DNA of 64,000 bases from Candidatus Schekmanbacteria bacterium (GTDB lineage Bacteria; CSSED10-310; JACPHN01). The position numbers and the translations under genes were made by a program. A model generated the notes under the pieces. That model did no database searches. It saw only the letters and a list, made by a program, of their open reading frames with translations, and had not been told where the DNA came from. This document shows positions 9,035 to 19,669 of the stretch, in pieces. Positions within the stretch are counted from its first letter, which is position 1. Each line of letters begins with the position of its first letter. The DNA lies in NCBI GenBank assembly GCA_016188575.1, contig JACPHN010000094.1, positions 43,630-107,629 of the forward strand, read 5' to 3'.

Positions 9035-10171
9035 ATGGCGCATCGACAATGGGCCCCCTGGGGCGCGGTGGCCTGGGTAGCGCTGCTGCTGGTTGGAGTC
9101 GCATTCCGCTGGCCTGAGCCGATGACCGATGCCTTGGCGGCGGAGGAAACCGGGGGACCAGCCACCCCGACCGCACTGGCGACGTTTGCGGGCGGCTGTT
9201 TTTGGTGCATGGAAAAACCGTTCGAGGAAGTTCCCGGTGTGCTGTCGGTGATCTCCGGCTACAGCGGTGGGACAGCCGATCGGCCGACCTACGAGCAGGT
9301 CAGCTCGGGGACGACGGGACACGCCGAGGCCGCGCAGGTTGCCTTCGACCCGACGAAAGTTTCGTATCGGGAGCTCCTGGACGTCTTTTGGCGGCAGATC
9401 GACCCAACTGACGACGGCGGACAGTTCGCGGATCGCGGGTCACAATATCGCACCGAAATCTTCTGTCACGATGAAGAGCAACTCTTGCTTGCGCAACGTT
9501 CCAAGCAGGACTTGCAACAATCGGCACGCTTCTCAACGCCGATCGTGACACGCATCAGCAGATTTGAGAGCTTCTTTCCTGCGGAAGAGCACCACCAGGA
9601 CTATTACAAGAAGAACAAGGCGCAGTACGAGCGCTATCGTGTTGGCTCCGGTAGGGAAGGCTTTCTCCGTCGCGTATGGGGTGAAAGCGCTGCACATGCG
9701 GCGGCTGCTGGGAAGCAGCCATCGTGGCGCGCCTTTGCGAAGCCCTCGCCCGAGGCGCTAAAAAAGGCGCTGTCACCGCTCGCGTATGACGTGACGCAGG
9801 AGGAAGGAACCGAGCCTCCGTTTCGGAACGACCTCTGGAACCACAAGGCCAAGGGCATCTATGTCGACGTGGTATCGGGGGAACCGCTGTTCAGCTCGCG
9901 AGACAAGTTCGACTCCGGGACCGGTTGGCCGAGCTTCACGCGGCCGCTGGATCCGGCCAACGTCGTGGAGCGGCGTGACGCGAGCCTCTTCACGGTGAGG
10001 ACGGAAGTGCGCAGCAAGCATGGGGACTCGCACCTTGGTCACGTCTTTTCGGACGGGCCGGAGCCGACGGGGCTCCGGTATTGCATCAATTCTGCTGCTC
10101 TTCGCTTCGTGCCGCTGGAGGAGCTGTCATCCCAAGGCTATGGGGAGTACGCGAGCGCATTCGCGGAATAG
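9035..10171 (+). CDS. msrAB: Periplasmic methionine sulfoxide reductase MsrA-MsrB fusion
   Basis: Repairs both S and R methionine sulfoxide. It has 378 residues from the ATG at 9035, which follows a GAGGAG site. Residues 10-32 form a signal anchor ([14 protein letters not shown]), so it acts outside the cytoplasm. MsrA has [12 protein letters not shown] with catalytic Cys55. MsrB has [30 protein letters not shown] and the catalytic [11 protein letters not shown]. The CxxC zinc ligands of many MsrB proteins are missing. No dedicated electron donor is adjacent. Family very sure. Confidence 0.95.
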   Translation: MAHRQWAPWGAVAWVALLLVGVAFRWPEPMTDALAAEETGGPATPTALATFAGGCFWCMEKPFEEVPGVLSVISGYSGGTADRPTYEQVSSGTTGHAEAAQVAFDPTKVSYRELLDVFWRQIDPTDDGGQFADRGSQYRTEIFCHDEEQLLLAQRSKQDLQQSARFSTPIVTRISRFESFFPAEEHHQDYYKKNKAQYERYRVGSGREGFLRRVWGESAAHAAAAGKQPSWRAFAKPSPEALKKALSPLAYDVTQEEGTEPPFRNDLWNHKAKGIYVDVVSGEPLFSSRDKFDSGTGWPSFTRPLDPANVVERRDASLFTVRTEVRSKHGDSHLGHVFSDGPEPTGLRYCINSAALRFVPLEELSSQGYGEYASAFAE

Positions 10172-10260
10172 TGTCGGTCGCGGCGTCCCGGGGAACTTTG
10201 CGCGCGCCTGCAAATGCTGATAGGGTTGCCGCGAAACAGCGCGAACCCCAGGAGACCACA

Positions 10261-10710
10261 ATGCGAGAACGGATCCGACACTGGCAACGACAGTCTGTGC
10301 GTTGGGGTGACATGGACGCCCTGGGCCACGTCAACAACGCTGCCTTCTTCACGTATTGCGAGTCCGCTCGCATCACGTTCTTCCAGCGGACCGCGGTTGG
10401 CGAGGTCGGTCCGGATTCGGCGCAGGGACCCGTCCTCGCCAGCGCGCAACTGGATTTCAAGCGGCAGGTGCGTTTCCCGACAGAGCTCGATGTAGGAGTG
10501 TATGTGAGTCGCATAGGCACGAAGAGCTACGTGCTGGGTTACCTGGTTCTGGACGCGCAGAGCGGTGCGGAGGTGGCGAGCGGTTCATCCGCGGTGGTCT
10601 GGTTCAGTTACCGCGACGGCAAGACCTTGCCGCTCTCGCCGGAGCACCGAGAGGCATTGCTCGAGCATCTCGTCGAGAGGCCGGGCGACGAGCCGCCCGC
10701 GCAGCGGTAG
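10261..10710 (+). CDS. 4HBT-family acyl-CoA thioesterase
   Basis: A 149-residue hotdog-fold protein. The active-site motif WGDMDALGHVNNAAFFTYCE matches the 4-hydroxybenzoyl-CoA thioesterase/YbgC class. The later strand region DFKRQVRFPTELDVGVYV is also typical. It probably hydrolyses an acyl-CoA in the cytoplasm; substrate unknown. The ATG at 10261 follows CCAGGAGACC. The sulfatase-like gene follows at once. Confidence 0.88.
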   Translation: MRERIRHWQRQSVRWGDMDALGHVNNAAFFTYCESARITFFQRTAVGEVGPDSAQGPVLASAQLDFKRQVRFPTELDVGVYVSRIGTKSYVLGYLVLDAQSGAEVASGSSAVVWFSYRDGKTLPLSPEHREALLEHLVERPGDEPPAQR

Positions 10711-10762
10711 CACCATCAGGTCGGGGGCGGGGCGGTTGGGCAAGAGGAAGTCGCGGGCGCGG

Positions 10763-12655
10763 GTGACGGCTGCAGGGCAGGTGGGTAGCGCTGCGCTCGC
10801 CGCCCCGGGGCGTCGGCGCACGCTAACGCGCGCCGCATCTGTTGCGTTGCCGCTAGCAGTGGCAATCGCAATCGCAGCGGTTGGGCTGGGACCGCGGGCG
10901 AGATGGCTGCGCTGGCAGCTTACTCGCAGCCCGGCCGCCGAGTCGATCGTGCTGATCACGATCGACACTCTCCGTATGGATCACCTCGGCGCGTATGGGA
11001 GTCGGAGCGTGCCGACGCCGAACCTCGACCGCCTCGCCGCCGAGGGGACGCTCTTCGCGCAGGCGATCTCCCCGGTGCCGCTGACGCTACCCTCGCATAC
11101 CTCGATGATGACGGGGCTGTATCCCTTCGAGCATGGTGTGCTGCAGAATGGCGTCTATCGCCTGCCCGAGAGGGCGGAGCCGCTCGCGGAGAGGCTCGCC
11201 TCGGCCGGCTACCAAACCGGGGCGTTTGTGGGCTCGTTCATCCTCTCGGCGCGCTTCGGCCTGAAGCAGGGATTCGCGACCTACGACGCGCCGTTCGATC
11301 ACCGGCCTGGCAGCCTCAAGGTCGCGGAGCGGACGGCCGAGGCGGTGATCACGGCCGCGCGCCGCTGGCTCGCCGGAGTGGGAGCGGCGCCGTTCTTCCT
11401 GTGGGTCCACGTCTACGATCCTCACGCGCCGTTTCGCCCGCCGGGCGCGTTCGCGGCGCGTTTCGCGGCCAACCCGTACGGCGGGGAGATCGCCTACGTG
11501 GACGCTGCCCTCGGGCCGCTCCTGGAAGAGCTCCGCGGGCGCCCGCGGCCGCCCGTCATCGTCGTTGCCGGCGATCACGGCGAATCGCTCGGGGAGCATG
11601 GTGAGGACCACCACGGCTTTTTCATCTACGATAGCGTGATGCGTGTGCCGTTGATCGTCTGGGGGCCGCACGTGTTCCCCGGCGGCGGCCGCCATGAGGG
11701 GCAGGTGGGTCTCATCGACCTGTTTCCGACCATTCTGGAGGTGGCGGCAGTGCCCGTGCCCGCCGCCCAGCACGCCGTGAGCCTCGTGCCGGCGTTGTTT
11801 GGCCGTTCCCTCGCGGCGCGCCCGCAGTTGCTGGAAACGCCCATGCCGACCGCCCAGTTTGATGCCGCCGCGCTTTCCGCAATGAGAACCGAGGATTGGA
11901 AGCTGATCGAGTCACCCGAGCGCGAGCTCTATCAGCTCGCAGGAGACCGGGGCGAGGAGCGAAACGTCGCCGCGCTGCAGCGGGAGATCGCCACTGTGAT
12001 GGCGGCGCGGCTGCAGTCCGCGCGCGCGGCGGCAACGGGGCCGGAACCTCGGGAGCTGCAAGTCCAGGTCGACCCTGAGCTGCAGCAGGCGCTCGAAAGC
12101 CTGGGCTATGTCGGCACGCGGCCCTCCGAGCGCCGCGACGAGACGGTGCGCAAGGACGCCAAGGAAGTGGTGCATCTGCTGCATGAGACGAAAGAAGGTA
12201 AGCAGGCCTATGCAGCCCGCGACTACGCGAAGGCGATCGGGCACTTCGACAGGGTCATTCAGGAATGTCCGACAGCGCGCTCGGCGCTGATGCTCAAGGG
12301 GCGCGCCGCGGTGGCGATGAAGCAGTACGAGGTCGCCCTTTCGGCCTTCGAAGGACTGGTGAAGGCGTTTCCGGACGAGGCACCGGGGCACTATAACGCC
12401 GGCGTTGCCTTGCTGGTCTTGCAGCGGTCGGCGGCAGCGGTGCGCGCCCTGGAGCGCTCTCTGGAGCTCGACGCGACGGCCGTGCAGACAGTCTACACGC
12501 TCGGCGTGGCTCATCTGGCCGCCGGAGACGCGGCGTCCGCCAAGCGCTTTCTGGGGGACTATTTGCGCCTGGCTCCGCAGGGTGAAGATGCTGCCGCCGC
12601 GCGTCGCGTCCTCGGAGAGCTGGCGGCGGCCCATGTCGGCGCCCCTGGCTCTTGA
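10763..12655 (+). CDS. Sulfatase/phosphodiesterase-fold membrane protein with C-terminal TPRs
   Basis: About 630 residues. One membrane segment near residue 30 (VALPLAVAIAIAAVGL) is followed by an alkaline-phosphatase-superfamily domain: LITIDTLRMDHLGAYG (metal Asp68), PLTLPSHTSMMTGLYP, VHVYDPHAPF, and AGDHGESLGEHGE. At the nucleophile position the C/S-x-P-x-R sulfatase signature reads T-L-P-S-H (Thr108), so a formylglycine cannot form here. The last 150 residues are TPR-like. The domain probably faces the periplasm. The GTG start is uncertain; GTG at 10781 is an alternative. Confidence 0.8.
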   Translation: MTAAGQVGSAALAAPGRRRTLTRAASVALPLAVAIAIAAVGLGPRARWLRWQLTRSPAAESIVLITIDTLRMDHLGAYGSRSVPTPNLDRLAAEGTLFAQAISPVPLTLPSHTSMMTGLYPFEHGVLQNGVYRLPERAEPLAERLASAGYQTGAFVGSFILSARFGLKQGFATYDAPFDHRPGSLKVAERTAEAVITAARRWLAGVGAAPFFLWVHVYDPHAPFRPPGAFAARFAANPYGGEIAYVDAALGPLLEELRGRPRPPVIVVAGDHGESLGEHGEDHHGFFIYDSVMRVPLIVWGPHVFPGGGRHEGQVGLIDLFPTILEVAAVPVPAAQHAVSLVPALFGRSLAARPQLLETPMPTAQFDAAALSAMRTEDWKLIESPERELYQLAGDRGEERNVAALQREIATVMAARLQSARAAATGPEPRELQVQVDPELQQALESLGYVGTRPSERRDETVRKDAKEVVHLLHETKEGKQAYAARDYAKAIGHFDRVIQECPTARSALMLKGRAAVAMKQYEVALSAFEGLVKAFPDEAPGHYNAGVALLVLQRSAAAVRALERSLELDATAVQTVYTLGVAHLAAGDAASAKRFLGDYLRLAPQGEDAAAARRVLGELAAAHVGAPGS

Positions 12656-12771
12656 TTATCTTGGCGTTATCTGCTAGAGGGGCCGAGCAAGCGAGCTGAG
12701 CCCCTGCCGGGCTCCGATGCCGGCAGCTTCAGCGCAACCAGGACAGCAGGGCAGATGGGAGGATCTCGCAG

Positions 12772-15700
12772 ATGAGTCGAAAAGGCAACAGTCCGCGGAC
12801 GTGGCAACGGATGCTCGCGCCCGTTTTTTGGGGAGCGCTCGTGCTCGGAATCTCCGCATTCGGAATCGCGCTGGCCGCGACTGCCGATCGGCCGGGACCA
12901 CAGGGCGGCAGCGAAGCCGCTGCAGTGACCGCCGCGCCGCCCACGGGTCGCGCAATCGCACTTGAGGACAGGCGGCCCCAGGGTCGGGCCGGAAAAGTCG
13001 ACGCTAGCAAGCGACAGGCCAAGGACGCGGCGGGGACCGTCGCCTCACCCCTGGCGGGCAAGATCCGGCTGCTGTCGGCGAGCAATGTCGCTGACCCCCG
13101 CGTCCTTCAGGTGCGTGGCCACTCTTTCGTCGCCGGGACTGCCGAAAAGAGCCTTCCGAGCGAACTCCTCGGCAAGGCGGCGAAGTGGAGCGGAGCCCAT
13201 ATCGTGCAATTCGCCGGGCCGGTCACGCCCGGGCACCGCAAGGCGCTCAAGGACCTTGGGGCAACGATTCACGAGTACTACCCCAACAACGCGTTTCTGG
13301 TGACGATTCCCGCGAAAAATGCGGCAGCGCTGAAAGCCATCGACGGGCTGGCCTGGACGGGCCTGTATCATCCCGCGTACAAGATCTACCCGACGCTGCT
13401 CGGCGACAAGATCGACTTCCGCATGGAGAAGAACCTCCCCGTGCTGCTCGTGCGCACGTTCTCCACGGACGCCGTCGACGCCCTGCGGCTTCGCCTCATG
13501 GAGCTCGGCGGCGCCATCCTGGCGACCAGCGCCCGGCCGGCTGCTGCTGGCGTTGCGGTCGCGATCGACCTCGCGCGCATTGCGGACATTGCCAGGATGG
13601 ACGAAGTCTGGACGATCGACGCGGTCGAAAAAGCTTTTGAAATGAATGTCGAGTTGGTTCCGACTACAACGGTTGGAGCGTTCACGTGGGACCGCAAATT
13701 GTGGGACCGCGGCGTCGACGGCACGGGCCAGGCCGTCGGCATTCTGGACGCCGGGCTCGACATGGATAACTTCTTGTTCCGCGAGACCGCGACCGGCTCC
13801 GCGCCGGCTGGACCGGACGCCCGAAAAGTGAAGGAGAATGGCGGCTGGGGCGCAGGTTACGTGCACGAATGCGAGTTTGCACACGGCACGCACGTAGCCG
13901 GCACGGTGGCCGGCAATGCCTCCGGCATCGGCTACTTCCCGACTTGGGACGGCGTCGCCAGGGGCGCCGACATCATCTTCCAGGACCATGACGTCAGTTG
14001 CGAAACGACCAGCGTGGCGCCTCCGGCCTTCTACGCCTTGCCATTCGAGGCGGCGTACGCGCTCGGAGCGCGCGTCCACACGAATAGCTGGGGCGGCGGC
14101 AATGGCAGCTACGGTGCCGCCCAGAGCGATGTCGACCAGTTCTTGTGGGATAACAAGGACTTTCTCGTCTTCTACGCGATGGGTAACGCGGGGCCGGGTA
14201 TCACCACCGTGAGCAATCAGGCGACGGCCAAGAACATCGTCGCCGTCGGCGCCCACGAGCAGGACCCCATGCAGGACGAGGTGGCTTCGTTCAGCTCCCG
14301 CGGCCCGGTGGCGACCGCGTCCGGACGTATGGCCCCGACGATCACCACGCCCGGCAACGACTTCGTCGGAAGCTCGCCCGAGGGCAATGCCGCGAACAAC
14401 ACCGGAATCACCTCCGCCTACGCGGATGGGGTGGAAGGTGTGATCAACAACTTCGTGACCGGCGGCTGGGGGGGAACCTCGATGGCAACGCCGGCGGCGG
14501 CAGGAGCAGCGCTGCTCGTGCGCCAGTACTTCGAGGACGGCTACTACCCGGAAGGGGTGGCGAGCACCACGGGACGCGCGGCCATGAACCCCTCCGGAGC
14601 TCTGGTCAAGGCGGTCCTGGTCAATGCTACGCGCAACATGGACGGCGACTCCGCCAAGCAAAACCTCACCGGAACCGAGGCCGGCGGCCGCCCGAACAAC
14701 GACCAGGGCTGGGGACGCCTGGCGCTCGACGACGCGCTTTACTTCTGCGGTGACGACCACCATCTGTTCATCGACGACAACGCCGAGGGCGTGGCGACGG
14801 CCGGAACGGTGAGCTACACCGTCCAGGTGAATGACCCCGGCAAGCCGCTGAAGGTCACCCTGGTGTGGACCGACCGACCGGGCGATTTGCTCGTAAACAA
14901 TCTCGACCTGACCATGGCTGCCCCTGGCTCGGTTGGATATACCGGGAACTTCTTCCGCAGCGCTACGGTGCCGACGAGCACGGGGTGGTCGCTGCCGGAC
15001 GAGGGCACACCGGTGACCGACACCAAGCACAACATCGAGAACATCTTTATCGAGGCTCCCGCGGCGGGAACGTACACGGTGACCGTGACCGGCCAGAACG
15101 TGCCCCAGGGCGAGGACGACTCGGATGCGCAGCCGTTTGCGCTGGTCATCACCGGTCTGCTGGATTCCGTCGGGGCAACGACCTTCGGTGAGGTCGGGCC
15201 GGATGCCCCCGAGCTGTCTGCTCCGTTTGCCGGCTATTCGTCCGACGACACCACGCCGACTCTGGTCTTTTCGACCCCGAGTGCTCCAGCCGGGGAGCTG
15301 TTGACCTACCAGGTTCAAGTCGATTCGGACTACCGCTTCTTCTCCCCGGTGGTCTTCGACGCCGGCCTGTACGCTGCGGGCGCCGACAAGAGCTTCACGA
15401 TCCCGGCGGGAACGATTACGGGCGATGGGATCCAGTACTGGCGTGTCCGGGCCGCCGCGGAGGGTGGCTGCTGGGGACCGTGGAGCGACGTCTGGTCATT
15501 CACAGTCGACTCGGAGCTTTCCAGCGTCGAGTTCAAGCAGTCGCTGCGACCGGAGTGGGAGCAGGATGAGCGTGATGCGGTCATCCTCGGCTTCGACGGC
15601 GTCGTCACCTGGAAGGCCGCGCAGGAAACCAACGTCTCCGTGGAGAGCTCCGCGGTGACCGAAAGCTCCTTCCGAACAAGCGCCACGTACTGCGGCCCGA

Positions 15701-18700
15701 GTCCTAGCGAGTGCCGCGGCGCGTTGGCCGCTGACGGAAGCTCGGACTCGCCCTGGATCAGCTTCGGCGATCCGCAGTCGTCCCCCGAGTGGGTGGAAAT
15801 CGACTTCGCTGCGGCCCGGACCATTCGCCAAGTCATCGTGGATTCGGCGGGCTGGATCGCTGGCAACCGCCCCGGCAGCTTCGAGCTGCAGTCCTGGGAC
15901 GGCGACGAGTGGATAACGGGCGGGACGGTGACCGCCGGAACCGGCGGCGTCAAGACACTCGTGCTGGGGACTGCCGCTACCTCCGACAAGTTCCGACTCT
16001 ACGTGACCGCGCGTGAGGACACGGCGGGTGCGAGGCCCGTGGTGATAAACGAAATCGAGCTGTATGAGAACAGCGAGGTTCCGGGCGCGATCGACGGGCC
16101 GGCGATCCCGATCAGTGCGTATGATCCATCGTCCGGCCTCAGGGCCAGCCTGCTGAGCCTGCTGCGGGCCAACGACTGGGACTGGTTGTCGTGGGCCGGA
16201 TCCGGTACTGTGTCGGTTCAAGTGCAGTACTTGACGGGCACGACGTGGGCGCCGATTCCTGACGCCGACCTGCCAGGGAACTCGACAGGACTTGCGACAT
16301 CACCGGTCGATCTGTCCGACCTCGACGCGGATACCTACTCGACGATTCGGGTCGTGGGGATGTTCGCCGCGACCACGGGTGAGCCCGGTGCACTCGATTG
16401 GTGGACGATCGGTGAGGCCGTGTTCCCGCCAACGGTCACGTCACCGTCGCCGGAGGATGGCGACACGGGCGTGTATCGTTTCGCCTCGATCAGCTTTACC
16501 GTGGCTCCCGGCAGCTACGATCTCGACTACACGGCGGGCACGCTTGCGGATCTCGTCGCCACGATCAGTGAGGACGAAGGCACTGCCGTGACCATGTACG
16601 ACGGCGCGAACGGCGGATTCCAGACCGGGTATACCGGGTCGGTTACTGCCTACCCCGGTGGCACGTACGCGGTATTCATCAACCCGGACGCGGACTTCGG
16701 TGCCGGTGTCGATGAAACGGTGAGCATCACAATCGGCGACACGGCGCCCGACAGGGCGACCGGCGCGCTGACCTTCACTTTCACGACCTCCGGCGACATC
16801 GCGGGACCGGTCATCTCCAACGTCCGGGTCACTGATATCGTCAAGAATACCGCAATCGTGCGCTGGTGGACCAACGAGCCCGCAAGCTCGGTCGTGACCT
16901 ACGGCGAGGCGACGCCTCCGGGAGAGACCGTCGGGTCGGCAACCCTGGTGCAGGATCACGCCGTGACGCTGAGCAGTCTCGGCCAGGATACCGTCCACTA
17001 CTTCTCCGTCAGCTCGGCGGACATTCACGGCAACGCCACGACGGATGACAACTCGTCCAACTACTACTGGTTCCAGACCGGCACCACGCAGTGGAGCGGG
17101 ACGACATTCAACTTCGACAGCGGCGTGCCTCCCGAGTTCTCCGTCGATACTGCGGTCAGCGGCGGCGGCGTCGACTGGACCCTGGAAGACCCCGCGAGCC
17201 ACTACAGCTCCGCGGATGGAGCCTACCACAGCGACGATCCCAACGCCAACAAGGACGATCGCCTTGTAGCTGCCATCGCCGTTCCGGACGTGTCGCCCGT
17301 CGAGCTGCGGTTCTCGCACGCGCACGAGTTCGAGTACTTTTTCAACTACTACGACGGCGGCGTGCTCGAGTACAGCACGAATGCCGGCGCGAGCTGGGAC
17401 GACATGGGTTCCATGATGACCCAGAACGGGTACAACGGCCCCATTGACGATTGCTGCAACAACCCGCTCGCCGGCCGTGACGCGTGGGTTGGAGCCACGG
17501 CAGGCTTCGGGGGCTCGAGTGCTCTTCCCTCTGACGTCGTTGTCGATTTGAGCACTTTCGCCGGCGATACGATTCAGGTCCGCTGGAGACTCGGCGCGGA
17601 CGATCCGTATTACTATTCCTATGACGGGTGGTATGTTGACGACGTGCGCGTGGGGCGCGGCGGTGAGGTCATGCCGACCTCGACGGCGCAGCTCGAGCTG
17701 GGCGCGGCCGAGTACGGGTGCGGCGACGAGGTCGCCATCCGGCTCGGTGACACCGATCTCAACACCAGCCCCGACGTGGCTGAGCAAGCAACTGTCCTGG
17801 TGACCTCGACATCTCAATCCAATCCGGCCGATGCGGTCGTGGTCACGCTTACCGAGACGGCGACCTATACAGGCCGTTACGCAGGCACGGTACCACTGTC
17901 CACGGAGGCAGGCCCCGGTCGCGTAATGGTCGCGGACGGCGACACCGTCTACGTCACGTACACAGATGAAGTTACCGGTGGACCGGCGCAGGATGTGGAC
18001 TGGACACAAACCGCGACGGTGAATTGCGCGGCGGGTGCGCCGGTCATCAATGCGGTAAAGGTCGAATTCACGGACGATGCGACGGCGCTGGTGAGCTGGA
18101 ATACCGACATCCTCGCGTCCTCGATCGTCTGGTATGGGGTCGAGAATGACGAGCTGACGCAAACCGTGAGCTCGGGCTTCCTCGTGGCCAGCCACGTCGT
18201 GACGATTTCCAACCTGCAAGACGCTACCCGCTACTACTTCTCGGTGGGATCGCGGGCGGCCAACGGCACGCTGACGACCTATGGGACCACCGACTCGGCA
18301 AGAGCTCAAGGCCGCGTCAGTGAAAGCTCCCTCTCGTTCACGACGAAGCTCGAGGTCGCCTCTCTGTTCGCCGACAACTTCGACGATGGGGGCATCGCGG
18401 ACTGGACGCCGAGCACGGCCCCGAATACTTGGGGACTGGACAATGGCGACTCCTACAGCGGCACGTTCTCGATCGGCGATAGCCCAGGTACGGGGTACGA
18501 CACCGACGTGGTGGGCTCGTACTTGAGCTCTCCTGTCGTGGCGGGACCGGTCACGCTGGGTGTGGATGACGAAATTGTCGCCAAGTGGTGGCAATCCGTC
18601 GACACCGAGACCGGGTGGGATTTCGGCATTCTGCAGGCCTCCGAAGACGGCGGAACGACCTGGAATGCGGGTGACTACTTCGCCACGGGCCACCGAGCTC

Positions 18701-19572
18701 AGTGGTTGCCTGCGGCGGCAACTGTGGTCACGGGCGCGGGTACCGCCAGCAACCTGGCCGTGCGCTTCAACTTCTACGCTGACAGCTACTACGGCTATGA
18801 TGGGTGGAACGTCGACGATGTCGAGATCGTTCACCTTCGCAATGACAGGGTAGCCCCGACGGTGGCGAGCACACCGGCGGACGGGTCCAGTCAGAATGGG
18901 GTATCGTCCATCGCTCTGGACTTCACGGACGAGGGCCACGTCGACCTCGGATTCATCGAGGAGACGCTGGCGGTTTCCAAGAACGGGGCGCCGATGGTGC
19001 CGGGCACGGATTTTACGGTGTCGGCGGAGTCTGAGGCACAGCTCGAGATCACCTTCACGGCGCCGGGCGAAGGGACGTACGTGGTCCACTCCTACCCGAC
19101 GGACACTGCGGGCAACATGGCTGCCGCCAACACGACGACGGTCATCGATGACCGCACCCCGCCGGAGTTCGATTCTTCCTGGCCGGCGTCGGGTACATTG
19201 GTCGTGGACGTGAGCGTGGTTCGCCTGTATTTCTCGGACAACGGGGACCTCGACGAGGTGGAGACGGCGGCGTCGCTGTCGGTGATCCGCGACGGAGTCG
19301 CCTTGAGCCTCGGCACCGATTACACCGTGGACACGAGCGTGGCCAACACGATTCAGATCACCTTCGCGGATACGGTAGATACCGGCCACGGGGTGTACTC
19401 GATCAGCTTCGTGCCCAGCGATGAAGCGGGGAACGTGGGGAGCGGCGAGACCCTGGTCTTCGCCGCCGACGCGGAGACCTTCCCGGTGCCCATGGCAGGA
19501 GCCGGCGCGCTGGCGCTGATGGGGCTTGGCCTGGGTGTTGGGATCTGGACGCTCCGGCGCCGCTCGCGCTAG
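12772..19572 (+). CDS. Giant surface-anchored subtilisin-like (S8) protease
   Basis: 2266 residues, exported. The signal segment is residues 15-35. The S8 domain has Asp326 (GILDAGLDMD), His371 (HGTHVAGT), Asn472 (MGNAGPG) and Ser570 (GGTSMATPAAAG). After a C-terminal prodomain-like beta region come an F5/8-type (discoidin) domain around residues 960-1090 and Ig-like units (SPSPEDGDTGV). Fibronectin/phosphatase-type units (ISNVRVTDIVKNTAIVRWWT and a second copy near 1760) and two MAM-like DDVRVG/VDDVEIV domains follow. The end is a sorting tail: proline, about 20 hydrophobic residues and RRRSR. It likely digests extracellular protein. Confidence 0.92.
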   Translation: MSRKGNSPRTWQRMLAPVFWGALVLGISAFGIALAATADRPGPQGGSEAAAVTAAPPTGRAIALEDRRPQGRAGKVDASKRQAKDAAGTVASPLAGKIRLLSASNVADPRVLQVRGHSFVAGTAEKSLPSELLGKAAKWSGAHIVQFAGPVTPGHRKALKDLGATIHEYYPNNAFLVTIPAKNAAALKAIDGLAWTGLYHPAYKIYPTLLGDKIDFRMEKNLPVLLVRTFSTDAVDALRLRLMELGGAILATSARPAAAGVAVAIDLARIADIARMDEVWTIDAVEKAFEMNVELVPTTTVGAFTWDRKLWDRGVDGTGQAVGILDAGLDMDNFLFRETATGSAPAGPDARKVKENGGWGAGYVHECEFAHGTHVAGTVAGNASGIGYFPTWDGVARGADIIFQDHDVSCETTSVAPPAFYALPFEAAYALGARVHTNSWGGGNGSYGAAQSDVDQFLWDNKDFLVFYAMGNAGPGITTVSNQATAKNIVAVGAHEQDPMQDEVASFSSRGPVATASGRMAPTITTPGNDFVGSSPEGNAANNTGITSAYADGVEGVINNFVTGGWGGTSMATPAAAGAALLVRQYFEDGYYPEGVASTTGRAAMNPSGALVKAVLVNATRNMDGDSAKQNLTGTEAGGRPNNDQGWGRLALDDALYFCGDDHHLFIDDNAEGVATAGTVSYTVQVNDPGKPLKVTLVWTDRPGDLLVNNLDLTMAAPGSVGYTGNFFRSATVPTSTGWSLPDEGTPVTDTKHNIENIFIEAPAAGTYTVTVTGQNVPQGEDDSDAQPFALVITGLLDSVGATTFGEVGPDAPELSAPFAGYSSDDTTPTLVFSTPSAPAGELLTYQVQVDSDYRFFSPVVFDAGLYAAGADKSFTIPAGTITGDGIQYWRVRAAAEGGCWGPWSDVWSFTVDSELSSVEFKQSLRPEWEQDERDAVILGFDGVVTWKAAQETNVSVESSAVTESSFRTSATYCGPSPSECRGALAADGSSDSPWISFGDPQSSPEWVEIDFAAARTIRQVIVDSAGWIAGNRPGSFELQSWDGDEWITGGTVTAGTGGVKTLVLGTAATSDKFRLYVTAREDTAGARPVVINEIELYENSEVPGAIDGPAIPISAYDPSSGLRASLLSLLRANDWDWLSWAGSGTVSVQVQYLTGTTWAPIPDADLPGNSTGLATSPVDLSDLDADTYSTIRVVGMFAATTGEPGALDWWTIGEAVFPPTVTSPSPEDGDTGVYRFASISFTVAPGSYDLDYTAGTLADLVATISEDEGTAVTMYDGANGGFQTGYTGSVTAYPGGTYAVFINPDADFGAGVDETVSITIGDTAPDRATGALTFTFTTSGDIAGPVISNVRVTDIVKNTAIVRWWTNEPASSVVTYGEATPPGETVGSATLVQDHAVTLSSLGQDTVHYFSVSSADIHGNATTDDNSSNYYWFQTGTTQWSGTTFNFDSGVPPEFSVDTAVSGGGVDWTLEDPASHYSSADGAYHSDDPNANKDDRLVAAIAVPDVSPVELRFSHAHEFEYFFNYYDGGVLEYSTNAGASWDDMGSMMTQNGYNGPIDDCCNNPLAGRDAWVGATAGFGGSSALPSDVVVDLSTFAGDTIQVRWRLGADDPYYYSYDGWYVDDVRVGRGGEVMPTSTAQLELGAAEYGCGDEVAIRLGDTDLNTSPDVAEQATVLVTSTSQSNPADAVVVTLTETATYTGRYAGTVPLSTEAGPGRVMVADGDTVYVTYTDEVTGGPAQDVDWTQTATVNCAAGAPVINAVKVEFTDDATALVSWNTDILASSIVWYGVENDELTQTVSSGFLVASHVVTISNLQDATRYYFSVGSRAANGTLTTYGTTDSARAQGRVSESSLSFTTKLEVASLFADNFDDGGIADWTPSTAPNTWGLDNGDSYSGTFSIGDSPGTGYDTDVVGSYLSSPVVAGPVTLGVDDEIVAKWWQSVDTETGWDFGILQASEDGGTTWNAGDYFATGHRAQWLPAAATVVTGAGTASNLAVRFNFYADSYYGYDGWNVDDVEIVHLRNDRVAPTVASTPADGSSQNGVSSIALDFTDEGHVDLGFIEETLAVSKNGAPMVPGTDFTVSAESEAQLEITFTAPGEGTYVVHSYPTDTAGNMAAANTTTVIDDRTPPEFDSSWPASGTLVVDVSVVRLYFSDNGDLDEVETAASLSVIRDGVALSLGTDYTVDTSVANTIQITFADTVDTGHGVYSISFVPSDEAGNVGSGETLVFAADAETFPVPMAGAGALALMGLGLGVGIWTLRRRSR

Positions 19573-19620
19573 CGGTCAGAGAGGAATGGCGGGGGCGGCT
19601 GCCTCCGCCCGGACGACAGG

Positions 19621-19649
19621 AAAGGCGGGCACGAAAAGCCCGCCTTTTT
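19621..19649. terminator. Bidirectional intrinsic terminator
   Basis: AAAGGCGGGC, a 7-base loop and GCCCGCCTTTTT form a strong stem ending in T residues on the + strand. On the - strand the same stem is followed by TTTCC. It sits between the converging subtilase and uup genes. Confidence 0.85.
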
Positions 19650-19669
19650 CGTCCTTCTCAGATTGCGCT

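Noticed and set aside
10565..10762. N-terminal extension of the sulfatase-like protein
   Set aside because: These codons overlap the 3' end of the thioesterase gene and translate to an Arg/Ser-rich shadow; the start was moved to GTG 10763.
16441..19389. 982-codon open frame antisense to the giant subtilase, and another at 13045-15318
   Set aside because: Composition is typical of shadows of GC-rich genes, while the plus-strand protein has a full catalytic triad and recognisable domains.
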